DNA of 64,000 nucleotides from Sutcliffiella horikoshii (GCA_001636495.1 KV440964.1:2124666-2188665), one strand, 5' to 3'; counted from the stretch's first letter, positions 1 to 8,491 are shown. Notes: generated from the letters alone by a model not told the origin. Numbers and translations: made by a program.

Positions 1-200
1 ACTTATTGGTACTTATATTTGGAAAAAAGGAAATAAGAAAGAACCATTTTGGGAATCTCTATTTGAAGTAATCGGAAATATATTTGTGTGGGAAATTGCC
101 TGCTTTCTTTACATTAAGGGCGTGGGCAGTGTTTTTGTGGTTGATTGGAATTATTCTGATGATAATCTTTTTAATTGCTAAAATTAGTACTTGGTTTTGA
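1..200 (+). pseudogene. 3' remnant of a membrane protein gene, frameshifted
   Basis: The window opens inside an open frame (positions 2-181) that reads LIGTYIWKKG..., a basic, Trp-rich stretch followed by hydrophobic residues. That frame ends in a non-membrane tail. The next frame gives a typical C-terminal membrane helix (FLWLIGIILMIIFLIA) ending with TGA at 198-200. The switch falls near a run of five T at about 131-136, so a one-base change probably broke the gene. The product is not recognised, and the 5' part lies outside the window. Confidence 0.4.
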
Positions 201-418
201 TTCTTATTAAAGGGTTTTTACTCAACTATCGGGAGCATTTCTTGAGTAAGAAAATGTGCCTTCTGCATGAAAAGGGCCAGATTGTGGAGTAACTTCTTTA
301 AAGAAAATTAGATCTCTTCCCTAAATTTAAAAGTGATTGTGAAATTATAAACTTAAAGTAATCCTGTCTTAAAGACGATATAATAGCTTCTATAGAGTAG
401 TGTAATGTTTGGATTCGT

Positions 419-426
419 AAAAGGAG
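419..426 (+). promoter_or_regulatory. Ribosome binding site fixing a TTG start
   Basis: AAAAGGAGG-type Shine-Dalgarno sequence lies about 8 nt before TTG 435 and downstream of the first in-frame ATG at 405. It therefore favours the TTG, which also puts the Rossmann motif at the N-terminus. Confidence 0.7.
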
Positions 427-434
427 GTTTGTTC

Positions 435-1055
435 TTGAATATTTTAGTTTTAGGTGCAACTGGACGAGTTGGAAGTCAAATAGTTACTTGTGCCCTTCAT
501 GACAGACATCATGTTACTGTACTGGTTCGCACTCCAGAGAAGCTTCAAATAAATCATGAAAATTTAACAATTATTCAAGGAAATGTTTTAAATAAAGATG
601 ATATCGTACATGCAATGCATGGAATTGATGTCGTTATTAGTGCACTTAATACAGATGGGGCAACCACTCTATCTGAAAGCATGCCGTTTATTATCGAAGC
701 AATGGAAAATGAAGGCATACAACGAATTATTACTATAGGAACTGCTGGGATCCTGCAAAGTAGAATTACCCCCAATTTATTACGTTATCAATCAAGTGAA
801 TCAAAGCGCAAGTCAGTCCGTGCAGCCGAAGAACATCATAAAATTTACGATATGCTTAAACAATCAAAACTAGAATGGACGATTGTCTGTCCCACATATT
901 TGCCGGATGGAGAAAGGATAGGTAACTATCGAACAGAAAGTGATTTTTTGCCAGAGGGTGGTATTAAAATTTCAGTGCCGGATACAGCAGAATTTGCATT
1001 TAGCCAAATAAAAAGTAACGATTATATAAATACACGTGTAGGTATCACCTACTAA
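435..1055 (+). CDS. NAD(P)H-binding SDR/NmrA-like protein
   Basis: A 206-residue atypical short-chain dehydrogenase/NmrA-like protein. The N-terminus after the chosen TTG start is MNILVLGATGRVGSQ, with the GxTGxxG dinucleotide-binding loop at residues 7-13. A VLVR segment follows beta-2, and an ISAL segment matches the usual cofactor-side loop of this family. The family includes small NAD(P)-binding oxidoreductases and redox sensors such as B. subtilis YwnB. The substrate cannot be told from sequence. The gene stands alone, with no obvious operon partner, next to decayed genes. The annotation could begin at ATG 405, but the strong ribosome binding site lies inside that extension. Confidence 0.8.
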   Translation: MNILVLGATGRVGSQIVTCALHDRHHVTVLVRTPEKLQINHENLTIIQGNVLNKDDIVHAMHGIDVVISALNTDGATTLSESMPFIIEAMENEGIQRIITIGTAGILQSRITPNLLRYQSSESKRKSVRAAEEHHKIYDMLKQSKLEWTIVCPTYLPDGERIGNYRTESDFLPEGGIKISVPDTAEFAFSQIKSNDYINTRVGITY

Positions 1056-1138
1056 TAATATTCTCTTACACTACTTACTTATCGGGCTAAACCGTTAGTT
1101 GAATAATCAAAGGAGTTGCTGCTACAACCTCCTCACTT

Positions 1139-1157
1139 TACTAAAGGGTAGCTTTAG
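1139..1157. terminator. Hairpin after the NAD(P)-binding gene
   Basis: ACTAAAG and CTTTAGT form a 7-bp stem with a GGTAG loop. Only a weak A/T-rich tail follows, so its action as a terminator is an inference. Confidence 0.35.
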
Positions 1158-1213
1158 TGTAAAAGAATAATTAATTTTTAGAATGAGAAATGATATTTAG
1201 TTATTCCAGGATA

Positions 1214-1244
1214 GGGCGCGATCCAGTAACAAGGAGCTGCGCTC
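1214..1244. repeat. Short dispersed hairpin repeat, family B copy 1
   Basis: GGGCGC...GCGCTC ends enclose a core CCAGTAACAAGGAGC. Similar elements occur at 1621-1651 and 11708-11737. All lie in intergenic DNA next to small or decayed genes. Confidence 0.45.
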
Positions 1245-1321
1245 GTTTTATTTTTCCCAGGGTGACTAAAAAATGGAAAGTAAAAAAAGGAAGTTTTATC
1301 AGCGAAAAAATAAAATAAAAA

Positions 1322-1345
1322 GGCGATGAAGTCATCGCCAAATTT
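1322..1345 (-). terminator. Terminator of the 49-aa membrane protein gene
   Basis: GGCGATGA and TCATCGCC (1322-1339) form a perfect stem. On the minus strand a T-rich tract follows it, directly after the stop codon of the small gene. Confidence 0.75.
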
Positions 1346-1493
1346 AAGCGTCTTTATTAGAGCGTTCCTGATGATATATATAATCAACCCGTTCTTTAGT
1401 TTTCATAAGTAGTGAAGCTAAAATAGCAGTGTAAATAGATGTTAAAAGAATTGCAATCATTCCTACACCAAACAAATTATTATTGCCATTCAT
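1344..1493 (-). CDS. Small single-pass membrane protein, 49 aa
   Basis: A minus-strand frame begins at ATG 1493, just after a strong GGTGGTGG ribosome binding site, and ends at TAA 1344, immediately before a rho-independent terminator. The peptide starts MNGNNNLFGVGMIAIL. It has one hydrophobic helix at about residues 8-30 and a charged tail (KTKERVDYIYHQERSNKDA). Complete expression signals make a real gene likely. The function is unknown. A nearly overlapping 4-nt alternative ATG at 1489 is out of frame. Confidence 0.6.
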   Translation of the reverse strand: MNGNNNLFGVGMIAILLTSIYTAILASLLMKTKERVDYIYHQERSNKDA

Positions 1494-1827
1494 TGGTACC
1501 ACCACCTTTTTTTAATGTTGCAACAATATTTTGCACTTGGAACTTATTTTTATTCAAAAAAATTAAGGAATTGTCCGCAGTTCGACCATACTATTCAATA
1601 GAAAGTGGATATTAAACAAACGGGCGCTATCAGTACCAAGGGTCAGCGCTCTTTATTAATAACTCCAGATTGTGAAATAACATGTTAAATAAAATAGTGA
1701 AGGCGATGTACTTAAACTTAAGAGCTGGTTATTGTAAACGCTGATAACACTAATAAGCTAAAGAAAAACAGTTTTACGTGGTAAGATAATAAATAAATTA
1801 TTCAGACCTTTAAGAGAGGCGATTAAA
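1494..1827. other. Gap with one short hairpin repeat
   Basis: Apart from the family B hairpin at 1621-1651, this A/T-rich stretch shows no open frame with a ribosome binding site and no clear RNA structure. GAGAGGCG just before ATG 1828 is the ribosome binding site of the next, decayed gene. Confidence 0.5.
1621..1651. repeat. Short dispersed hairpin repeat, family B copy 2
   Basis: CGGGCGCTATC...GTCAGCGCTC resembles the copies at 1214 and 11708, with GGCGCT/AGCGCT ends able to pair. Confidence 0.45.
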
Positions 1828-2390
1828 ATGAAAATGGAAATATGTTTCCCTGCCGAACACACTTATCCTTTTGAGATTTACGGTGAGTCAAAGAGTATCA
1901 TTGAGTTTTCTTGCTATATTGATGGTGCTTATACAGATGCCCATGAAGAATTCTTTTGCAACTGGATGGAGAACCCGGTTTATTACCCTATTTATTCACT
2001 TGCGGAAATCTTTGATTACCAACAAGCAGAGTACGACGAACTGTTTAAGATGCAGAATAAATATAGAGTTCAATTATATGAAGGGGAGTCGTAAAGATAC
2101 GTTCTTTGTAAAGGCAATTATCTGCAGTCCTCAGCAATTTAAAGAATATTATCCTTATTTGCACGGGAATGGAAGCATGCTGAATTTATCATAACTTATG
2201 AAATTTGTGAAATCTGCTTTTCTTTTGGGAAGATGACGATATACAATTTAATGATCCTCCTGATTATGAAGGTGATGCAAATGAATCTTCCTTTCGGCAA
2301 TATCAAAAAGATTTCCTAAAACGGCGCTTATTTAATCGGAAAATTAGTGAGAAAGATGAACATAATCCAAATTGGAAACCATTAAAATAA
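1828..2390 (+). pseudogene. Decayed gene with a CPCC-type cysteine-rich C-terminus
   Basis: The first frame (1828-2094, MKMEICFPAEHTYPFEIYGE...) is 88 aa and unrecognised. Further frames, broken by stops, follow. Near 2205-2245 the reading switches frame from CEICFSF to FWEDDDIQFNDPPDYEGDAN, and the frame stays open to TAA 2388-2390. The C-[EP]-x-CFxWEDDxxQxxDPDYxGGAN pattern matches the C-terminal half of CPCC-family cysteine-rich domain proteins. One missing T in a T-run near 2222 would explain the switch. The N-terminal frame may be a separate small gene next to the remnant. Confidence 0.45.
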
Positions 2391-2705
2391 TCTAAAGTAA
2401 TGTGATACAACGATCTTCTTTAATATAGGAGAAAGATTTGGACAATGAGAGATTGCTACGGCGATCTCTTTTTTCTTCTAATATTACTCGTTAATTCGTA
2501 AGGGGTTATTTGGGAATGATTATTCTAGTAAGAAAAGCGGACATTATATAATACAAACTTAATTCTTTTGGTGAATGGGGGTAGTTATATCTGTACCTTA
2601 TTTGGTTTTTTTGATTAATTTATTCTTTTTTTTACATTTGGCGGACTTTACGGGTATAAGTGTTACATAGAGATATAGCTCTCTACATAATTATCAGGAG
2701 GTGTT

Positions 2706-2963
2706 TTGGAAGTGGAAGATGAGTCTTGGGAAGGATTTTTAAATATTATTGGATTAACAGACGAGGAGAAGAAGTTCGCCAAGCTAGAAGAATTTAAACA
2801 GCTTCATAATGAACAGCCCAGTGATTCTCTTCTATATGAACTTTCAAATAACATATATGGAGATTTAGTTGATGAGGTTTATTTGCTTTGGTTTGTAGTA
2901 TATGTCCCTAAGACCCACTTATGCCGATCATCTGCAATGGATCGACTCTCATCTTGCAATTGA
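2706..2963 (+). CDS. Hypothetical acidic protein fused into a decayed gene
   Basis: TTG 2706 follows a perfect AGGAGGTG ribosome binding site. The frame gives an acidic, soluble peptide (EDESWEGFLNIIGLTDEEKK...). The first ~62 residues look like genuine coding sequence but match no family I know. The last ~20 residues are out-of-frame translation of the phosphotransferase remnant that follows. The original gene may have been joined to that remnant by deletion, so the reading frame is probably not a functional full-length gene. Confidence 0.35.
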   Translation: MEVEDESWEGFLNIIGLTDEEKKFAKLEEFKQLHNEQPSDSLLYELSNNIYGDLVDEVYLLWFVVYVPKTHLCRSSAMDRLSSCN

Positions 2964-3431
2964 TGATCTACATGCAAGCGAAGAAATGTTCAGAATAAAA
3001 GAATGGACCGGTTCACTCCTGAGAAATTCGGTATCATCCATTTTGATTTTGAAGTTGACAATCTACGCTGGAATGAGGTTTTGATTGGGGCCTTTGACTT
3101 TGAAGAAAGTGCAGGGTATTAGTATGTGGGAGATAATGTATTTGCGTTACGAGATGTTCTTGCGAATAAGAAAGATATCAAGTAGCCACAAGTGAAAAAC
3201 TTCATAAGAGGGTATAGGACGGTAACCAATCTGGATGAAAATTACCTTCAACAAATCGAGGGGTTTCTAAGAATGCATCAACTGTATTCGTATACGAGAA
3301 TCCTTCGTTCAATAGATATCCTTGAATCAGAAAAGCATCCTGAATGGCTAAGAAACCTTCGGGAGAAATTTGTTATAAAGTTATCCTACTACCGGCAAAT
3401 TTTTAGAACGCTTGATGATATAGGATAAGTT
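2890..3431 (+). pseudogene. Remnant of an aminoglycoside-phosphotransferase-fold enzyme
   Basis: Three frame-switched or stop-split pieces line up as the C-terminal two thirds of an APH/choline kinase-type phosphotransferase. The first is RPTYADHLQWIDSHL, in a shifted frame at about 2905-3000. The second is [15 protein letters not shown], in a second frame, with the HxDxxxxN catalytic loop; FDFEES follows as the metal-binding Asp. An in-frame TAG at 3120 comes next, then YVGDNVFALRDVL and a second TAG at 3183. The last is IRGYRTVTNLDENYLQQIEGF...YSYTRILRS to the stop at 3429-3431. One frameshift and two nonsense codons are present and the N-lobe is absent, so the enzyme cannot be functional. 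Confidence 0.75.
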
Positions 3432-3450
3432 TTTTTTGAACTGTTTAATG

Positions 3451-3485
3451 GAAAAGAGCCGGATCATGACAGCCCGGCTCTTTTC
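3451..3485. terminator. Bidirectional terminator
   Basis: GAAAAGAGCCGG (3451-3462) pairs perfectly with CCGGCTCTTTTC (3474-3485). It separates the plus-strand remnant from the convergent SIS gene and would serve both strands. Confidence 0.8.
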
Positions 3486-3511
3486 CTATTGCACCCGAAG
3501 TGGTGGTACTT

Positions 3512-4246
3512 TTAAAAGAATTCAATTCTCTTTCCATACTTATTTATTAATTCGTTATTGTGCTCCTCAGACCCGTCAACATTTCCGCTTTTAAATATAG
3601 GAATCTCCATTCCTTTTTTAATAAGAAGTTCAACGGAATTAACAATTATTTGATTCAGGATGGTTGCATTTATGATAGTGGACCCTGGTCCTATACTATT
3701 GGTTGAATGATGATTATGTAATGTTATCAAGGCATCTCCTATAGGGATAAGGTTATCAAGAGCAATATCAGCTGCAGCCGCTAAATGTAAACCGGTAGAA
3801 TGACGAGAAGAAAGGGTGTGGTATGCATGAGATGATATAGTCACAATCCTCAGTCCCATCTTTTTCCCATACTGTGCAACATCTATTGGAACAGGATTTC
3901 TTCCAGATGTGGAGACAACCAATAATACATCATTTGGTTGGAATGGTTGTGAGGGGAGAAAGGTTTTTGCGAACAAGGGATCTTTCTCTAAATCAGAGGA
4001 ACGTAGAGCCCCCTTATGCAGCATGAGATCTTCCACAAATAAAGGTCTGATTGGGACAATTCCACCTGCTCTATAAAATACTTCTTCGGCGATCATGTGG
4101 GAGTGGCCGCATCCAAAAACATGTAGAATACCTTCATTTCCAAAGCAGTCAGCAAGGAGAGAGGATGACTGCTCTATCTCTATACTGTTTTTTTCCTCCA
4201 CTTTTGTCAGGAGCTGTTGAACAGCTGATAAATAACTCGTATCCAT
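3512..4246 (-). CDS. SIS-domain sugar-phosphate binding protein (UPF0309 type)
   Basis: A 244-residue SIS (sugar isomerase) domain protein. VFGCGHSH near residue 43 is the phosphate-binding first strand and turn, and LLVVSTSGRNPVPID near residues 107-121 is the second SIS motif. Similar proteins are annotated UPF0309 and are often found beside N-acetylglucosamine or N-acetylmuramic acid genes. It is the last gene of the nagA-nagB-nagR cluster, 15 nt after nagR, which suggests an amino-sugar phosphate ligand. Whether it is an enzyme (isomerase or etherase) or a binding protein cannot be decided here. MurQ-type etherases are longer. Confidence 0.8.
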   Translation of the reverse strand: MDTSYLSAVQQLLTKVEEKNSIEIEQSSSLLADCFGNEGILHVFGCGHSHMIAEEVFYRAGGIVPIRPLFVEDLMLHKGALRSSDLEKDPLFAKTFLPSQPFQPNDVLLVVSTSGRNPVPIDVAQYGKKMGLRIVTISSHAYHTLSSRHSTGLHLAAAADIALDNLIPIGDALITLHNHHSTNSIGPGSTIINATILNQIIVNSVELLIKKGMEIPIFKSGNVDGSEEHNNELINKYGKRIEFF

Positions 4247-4261
4247 GAAACCTCTCCCTTA

Positions 4262-4990
4262 CTATTTGAATCTCTTCATTTTGATGTAGAATTTATATCG
4301 GTCACCCCTATAATGGGATTTTACTAGTTCCAGAGGAGTCCCATCTTGTAGAAATGTGTTTCGCTTAATGTATAACATTGGATGATCTTTATTAATTTTT
4401 AAAAGTTTGGCATCTTCACTGGAAGCTTGTATGGATTCAATCATCTGATCTGCATGGGCGATTTCAAGGTTTAGCTTCTCTTCGATATAAGCATAAATGG
4501 AAGTGTTTACTACTTCTTCCGTTAGTCCTTTGACTAAATTGGCAGAGAGGTAATTTGTCTCAAGTGCCATCGGTTCACCATCAGCCAAACGTATCCTTTT
4601 TATCTCATATACAGGTGCATGTTCCTTGATATGAAGTTCATCAGCTATATTAATGGAGGCTGGTACTATTTCAAAATGAATCAATTCACTTCTCGGGTTC
4701 ATCCCTCGTTTTTTCATATCCTCTGTAAAGGAGGTCAAGCCTTGAAGTGGCTGTTCGATTTTTTTATGTGCTACAAAAGTGCCGCTTCCTTTTTTACGAT
4801 AGAGAAGCCCCTCGGTCACCAGTGAATTAATGGCTTGCCTAACGGTCATCCTGCTTATTCCGTAAGCTTCGGCATATTCTCTCTCTGAAGGTATAGTATC
4901 TCCAGGAACAAGATTACCTGAATTAATTTGATCCTTAATGAAAGATTCTAGCTGGTAATAAAATGGTATGGGGGAACTTTTATCTATCAT
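4262..4990 (-). CDS. nagR: GntR/HutC-family repressor of amino-sugar use, NagR
   Basis: 242 residues: an N-terminal GntR winged helix (residues ~8-72, with PSEREYAEAYGISRMTVRQA as recognition region) and a C-terminal UTRA effector domain (residues ~90-235). This is the HutC subfamily layout of B. subtilis NagR (YvoA), which represses nag genes and is released by glucosamine-6-phosphate or N-acetylglucosamine-6-phosphate. The gene lies 19 nt after nagB in the same direction. Two inverted sites resembling the known NagR operator lie in the nagA/nagP promoter region, so it probably controls both transcripts. Confidence 0.9.
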   Translation of the reverse strand: MIDKSSPIPFYYQLESFIKDQINSGNLVPGDTIPSEREYAEAYGISRMTVRQAINSLVTEGLLYRKKGSGTFVAHKKIEQPLQGLTSFTEDMKKRGMNPRSELIHFEIVPASINIADELHIKEHAPVYEIKRIRLADGEPMALETNYLSANLVKGLTEEVVNTSIYAYIEEKLNLEIAHADQMIESIQASSEDAKLLKINKDHPMLYIKRNTFLQDGTPLELVKSHYRGDRYKFYIKMKRFK

Positions 4991-5009
4991 TTACCCTGTT
5001 TATCTCCCT

Positions 5010-5747
5010 TCAAGCAAAAATACTGGAGTTTTGAAGAACCGTATTGTCTGCAATAATTCTAACACAAGGATGCTTTTTTAGGATAGATGCAGGAAAGGAG
5101 TCTGAAAGGCTGCCATTCATCAGTTGTTCATAAGCTTTGGCTTTGTTTTTTCCAGAAACTAAAAGTAGTATTTCTTTCGCATTCATAATGGAATCTATAC
5201 CCATTGTGATAGCGTGAGAGGGAACATCTTCCATCGTTTCAAAAAAACGTGCATTCGCTTTTCTAGTCGATTCTGTAAGTTTTACAACATGAGTTCTGCT
5301 GTCAAAACGGGTTCCAGGTTCATTAAAACCAATATGTCCATTTTCTCCTAAACCTAAGATTTGGATATCTATAGGACCTTTGTTATGGAGTTTCTGTTCA
5401 TAATTTCTGCATTCTATTTCGAGATCTTCTGCTTTTCCGTTCGGAATATGAGTATTTTCTATACTGATGTTGATATGTTTGAATAAGTTTCTATTCATAT
5501 ATTCGTAATAACTGTTCGAATCATTTTTATCTAAACCAACATATTCATCCAGATTAAAAGTAGTTATACCTTGATAGGAGGTACCGTTTTCCTTATAGTC
5601 TTTTATCAAAAATTCGTAGAGTTTTGTTGGTGTGCTTCCTGTTGCCATTCCAATAACAAGGTTAGGATTCTGTTTAACTTTAGTTATAATAATTTCAGCA
5701 GCTACTTGACTTAGATCGTCATAAGTATTAGCGGTGATAATATCCAT
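5010..5747 (-). CDS. nagB: Glucosamine-6-phosphate deaminase
   Basis: A 245-residue enzyme converting glucosamine-6-phosphate to fructose-6-phosphate and ammonia, the step that links amino-sugar breakdown to glycolysis. It shows GMATGSTPTKLYEFL (phosphate loop), TFNLDEYVGL (catalytic Asp region) and LGLGENGHIGFNEPG (catalytic His/Glu loop), with the length of short bacterial NagB enzymes that lack the allosteric tail of the E. coli form. The start at 5747 lies 6 nt after the nagA stop, so translation is probably coupled. Confidence 0.95.
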   Translation of the reverse strand: MDIITANTYDDLSQVAAEIIITKVKQNPNLVIGMATGSTPTKLYEFLIKDYKENGTSYQGITTFNLDEYVGLDKNDSNSYYEYMNRNLFKHINISIENTHIPNGKAEDLEIECRNYEQKLHNKGPIDIQILGLGENGHIGFNEPGTRFDSRTHVVKLTESTRKANARFFETMEDVPSHAITMGIDSIMNAKEILLLVSGKNKAKAYEQLMNGSLSDSFPASILKKHPCVRIIADNTVLQNSSIFA

Positions 5748-5753
5748 TTGGCC

Positions 5754-6944
5754 TTACTCTCCTTTATAAACTAATTGACCCTTACAAAAGGTCATCAGGA
5801 CTTCGCAATTTTGATTCATGATTACAATATCAGCATCTTTCCCAACTTCGATGCTTCCTTTTCTTTCCCAAACATTAAGTCTTTTTGCAGGTGTGGAAGA
5901 AGCCATTCTGACGGCTTCTACTAGTGTACAGCCTGTGAATTTCTTCATATTTCTTAAGGCTTCATTCATTTTTAGAACACTCCCTGCAAGTGTTCCATTT
6001 TCAAGTAGGGCAGTATTGTTTGCCACTTCGACTTTTTGGCCACCCAATTCATATTCACCATCTTCGAGCCATTTCGCTCTCATGGAATCTGTTATTAAAA
6101 GAATTCTATCTGCTCCCTTGGCAAGATAAGTTGCTTTTACGACTGCAGGGTGAACGTGAATACCGTCAGCTATCATTTCGATGAACAGGTCATTATGGGC
6201 AAGTCCGGCACCTACAACACCCGGTTCACGATGATGGCTACCGCGCATCCCGTTGTAAAAATGTGTAACGTGTTCTGCACCTGCTTCCATAGCGTCGAGC
6301 ATTTCATCATAAACAGCATCAGAGTGTCCGATGGAAGTGATGACCTTATTTTTGGTTAGATGATGGACAAATTCTATCCCGTTAGGCTGTTCGGGCGCCA
6401 TGGTAACCACTTTGATTTGGTTTCCGGACTCAACCTGCCAGCTTGCAAATAATGAGATATCTGGATTCACAATATGTTCTAATGGCTGTGCACCTGCACG
6501 CTTCGGGGATATAAATGGACCCTCTAAATGTATTCCTAGTAATTCGCTGCCTATTAAATCATTCTTCTCTATTTTTAAATAGTTATTTACTGTGCGTAAG
6601 GCTGCTTCAATATCAGATCGCTCTTGCGTAATTGTTGTTGCTAAATAGCTAGTTGTACCTTCCTGTGGCAATGTTGCTGCCATTGTTTTCAATGACTCTT
6701 CAGAAGCATCCATCGTGTCAGCTCCGTTTAAACCGTGTATATGGATGTCTATGAAGCCTGGGGCAGCATACATATCGGAGGAAAATCGAATTTCCTGCAG
6801 ATTTTCAGTGTTTTGATAGTGATCCATAGCTCCGATTTCGAAAATTTTTCCTTCTTTAACTTTAATAAACCCAGTTTGTTGAATTGTTTTCTCTTTTATT
6901 AGATTGACGGAAAGCAGGGAATAACTATCTAAGAAAGTACTCAT
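5754..6944 (-). CDS. nagA: N-acetylglucosamine-6-phosphate deacetylase
   Basis: 396 residues, amidohydrolase superfamily. GFIDIHIHGLNGADTMDA carries the HxH metal motif region, HLEGPFISPKRAGAQ the catalytic-site Glu, and SIGHSDA and HVTHFYNGM further metal or substrate His residues. LLITDSMRA carries the catalytic Asp. It removes acetate from N-acetylglucosamine-6-phosphate, giving the substrate of NagB. It is the first gene of the minus-strand nag operon and is divergent from the PTS permease. Its promoter region contains a NagR-type operator. Confidence 0.95.
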   Translation of the reverse strand: MSTFLDSYSLLSVNLIKEKTIQQTGFIKVKEGKIFEIGAMDHYQNTENLQEIRFSSDMYAAPGFIDIHIHGLNGADTMDASEESLKTMAATLPQEGTTSYLATTITQERSDIEAALRTVNNYLKIEKNDLIGSELLGIHLEGPFISPKRAGAQPLEHIVNPDISLFASWQVESGNQIKVVTMAPEQPNGIEFVHHLTKNKVITSIGHSDAVYDEMLDAMEAGAEHVTHFYNGMRGSHHREPGVVGAGLAHNDLFIEMIADGIHVHPAVVKATYLAKGADRILLITDSMRAKWLEDGEYELGGQKVEVANNTALLENGTLAGSVLKMNEALRNMKKFTGCTLVEAVRMASSTPAKRLNVWERKGSIEVGKDADIVIMNQNCEVLMTFCKGQLVYKGE

Positions 6945-6992
6945 GTAAGTCTCCTTTCACGACTATTATATGTTAATTCTAACAGAAATATG

Positions 6993-7009
6993 TATAGTTG
7001 TATATACCA
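6993..7009 (-). promoter_or_regulatory. NagR-type operator upstream of nagA
   Basis: On the minus strand this reads TGGTATATACAACTATA. It differs by only two bases from the site at 7054-7070 in the opposite orientation. It resembles the published dre-type site bound by B. subtilis NagR. Confidence 0.7.
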
Positions 7010-7052
7010 CTTTTACTCTGTAGACCTTTGAATAAAGTGTTCTTTAGAAATA

Positions 7053-7070
7053 TTGGTATAGACAACTATT
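7053..7070 (+). promoter_or_regulatory. NagR-type operator upstream of nagP
   Basis: TTGGTATAGACAACTATT lies about 65 nt before the nagP start. It is the inverted partner of the site at 6993-7009, one operator for each divergent transcript. Confidence 0.75.
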
Positions 7071-7134
7071 TGTGAGATGTGCTAATATTACTTCGTTGCA
7101 AGCACTTACAAAAGATGAAGGAGGATTGACATAC

Positions 7135-8490
7135 ATGATTGGTTTTTTACAAAAAATCGGAAAATCACTAATGTTGCCGATTGCTGTGCTTCCCGCTGCA
7201 GCAATATTATTAAGAATTGGACAAGAGGACTTATTAGGTATTGAATTTATCGCAATTGCAGGGAACGCAGTATTTGCTAATCTTGCACTTATATTTGCTA
7301 TTGGGATAGCGATTGGTTTCGCCAAAGACAATAATGGATCTGCGGCCTTGGCTGCTGCTATAGGATATCTGGTATTAGTAAGTGGCACTCAAGCAATCAA
7401 TGAAGAGATTGATATGGCCATACTTGGCGGGATAATATCAGGGGTTGTAGCAGGATTACTTTACAACAGGTTTCATGATATTAAAATGCCTGATTGGCTT
7501 GGGTTTTTCGCAGGAAGAAGATTTGTTCCTATTATTACCGCTACTGTGATGGTAATCTTAGCGGGAATATTTGGTGTCATTTGGGCGCCAATCCAAGAAT
7601 TTATTTACAACATCGGTCAGTGGATAATAGATGCAGGAGCTGTAGGAGTTGGTATCTTCGGATTCTTGAACCGTCTTCTCATTCCAATAGGTTTGCATCA
7701 TGTACTCAATAGTTTAGTATGGTTTGTATTTGGAGAATATAATGGTGCTACTGGGGATTTAAATCGATTCTTTGCTGGTGACCCTTCAGCTGGTATTTTT
7801 ATGGCCGGTTTCTTCCCTGTCATGATGTTCGGTTTGCCTGCTGCAGCGCTAGCGATGGTTGCAACAGCAAAAAAACATCGCCGTAAAGCTGTATCAGGAA
7901 TGCTGATTGGAATTGCCTTTACTTCATTTTTAACGGGTATTACAGAGCCGATTGAGTTTACTTTCATGTTCCTGGCTCCGTTTTTATACGTCATACATGC
8001 ATTATTAACAGCAAGCTCCATGGTTATTGTTTACTTATTGGATATTAAGCATGGTTTCGGATTCTCTGCCGGCGCCATCGACTTTATCCTAAATTGGGGG
8101 ATAGCACAACAGCCCTTGTTACTTTTAATCATCGGGTTAGCTTACGGTGCAGTCTATTTCTTTGTTTTCTATTTTCTCATTAGGACCTTAAATCTAAAAA
8201 CACCTGGTCGGGAAGATGAAGAGAATATAATAGAAGAAACAGGAACAGGTGAAGATAAATATTCAGTAATGGCGCGTAATTTTATTGATGATATAGGTGG
8301 TAAGGAAAATATTGTTGGGGTTGACTACTGTACAACAAGACTCAGGTTAACGATCAAGGATATGGGTAAAGTACAAGAGAATTCATTAAAGCAGCATGGG
8401 GCAAAAGGGGTCATAAAAGTAAACCAATCAAATCTGCAAATAATTGTTGGAACAGATGTCCAATTTGTAGGGGATAAAATGAAAGGATAA
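7135..8490 (+). CDS. nagP: N-acetylglucosamine PTS transporter, EIICB
   Basis: A 451-residue sugar permease of the glucose/N-acetylglucosamine PTS family. An EIIC membrane domain of about ten hydrophobic segments (residues ~10-350) has the family signature LLIPIGLHHVLNS and the GITEPIEF substrate loop. A C-terminal EIIB domain contains VDYCTTRLRL, with the phosphorylated cysteine at residue 399. No EIIA domain is present, so phosphate must come from an EIIA supplied by another protein. The ATG at 7135 is preferred because AAGGAGG lies 8-14 nt upstream; the frame also extends to 7072. It imports and phosphorylates the substrate of NagA. Confidence 0.93.
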   Translation: MIGFLQKIGKSLMLPIAVLPAAAILLRIGQEDLLGIEFIAIAGNAVFANLALIFAIGIAIGFAKDNNGSAALAAAIGYLVLVSGTQAINEEIDMAILGGIISGVVAGLLYNRFHDIKMPDWLGFFAGRRFVPIITATVMVILAGIFGVIWAPIQEFIYNIGQWIIDAGAVGVGIFGFLNRLLIPIGLHHVLNSLVWFVFGEYNGATGDLNRFFAGDPSAGIFMAGFFPVMMFGLPAAALAMVATAKKHRRKAVSGMLIGIAFTSFLTGITEPIEFTFMFLAPFLYVIHALLTASSMVIVYLLDIKHGFGFSAGAIDFILNWGIAQQPLLLLIIGLAYGAVYFFVFYFLIRTLNLKTPGREDEENIIEETGTGEDKYSVMARNFIDDIGGKENIVGVDYCTTRLRLTIKDMGKVQENSLKQHGAKGVIKVNQSNLQIIVGTDVQFVGDKMKG

Positions 8491-8491
8491 G

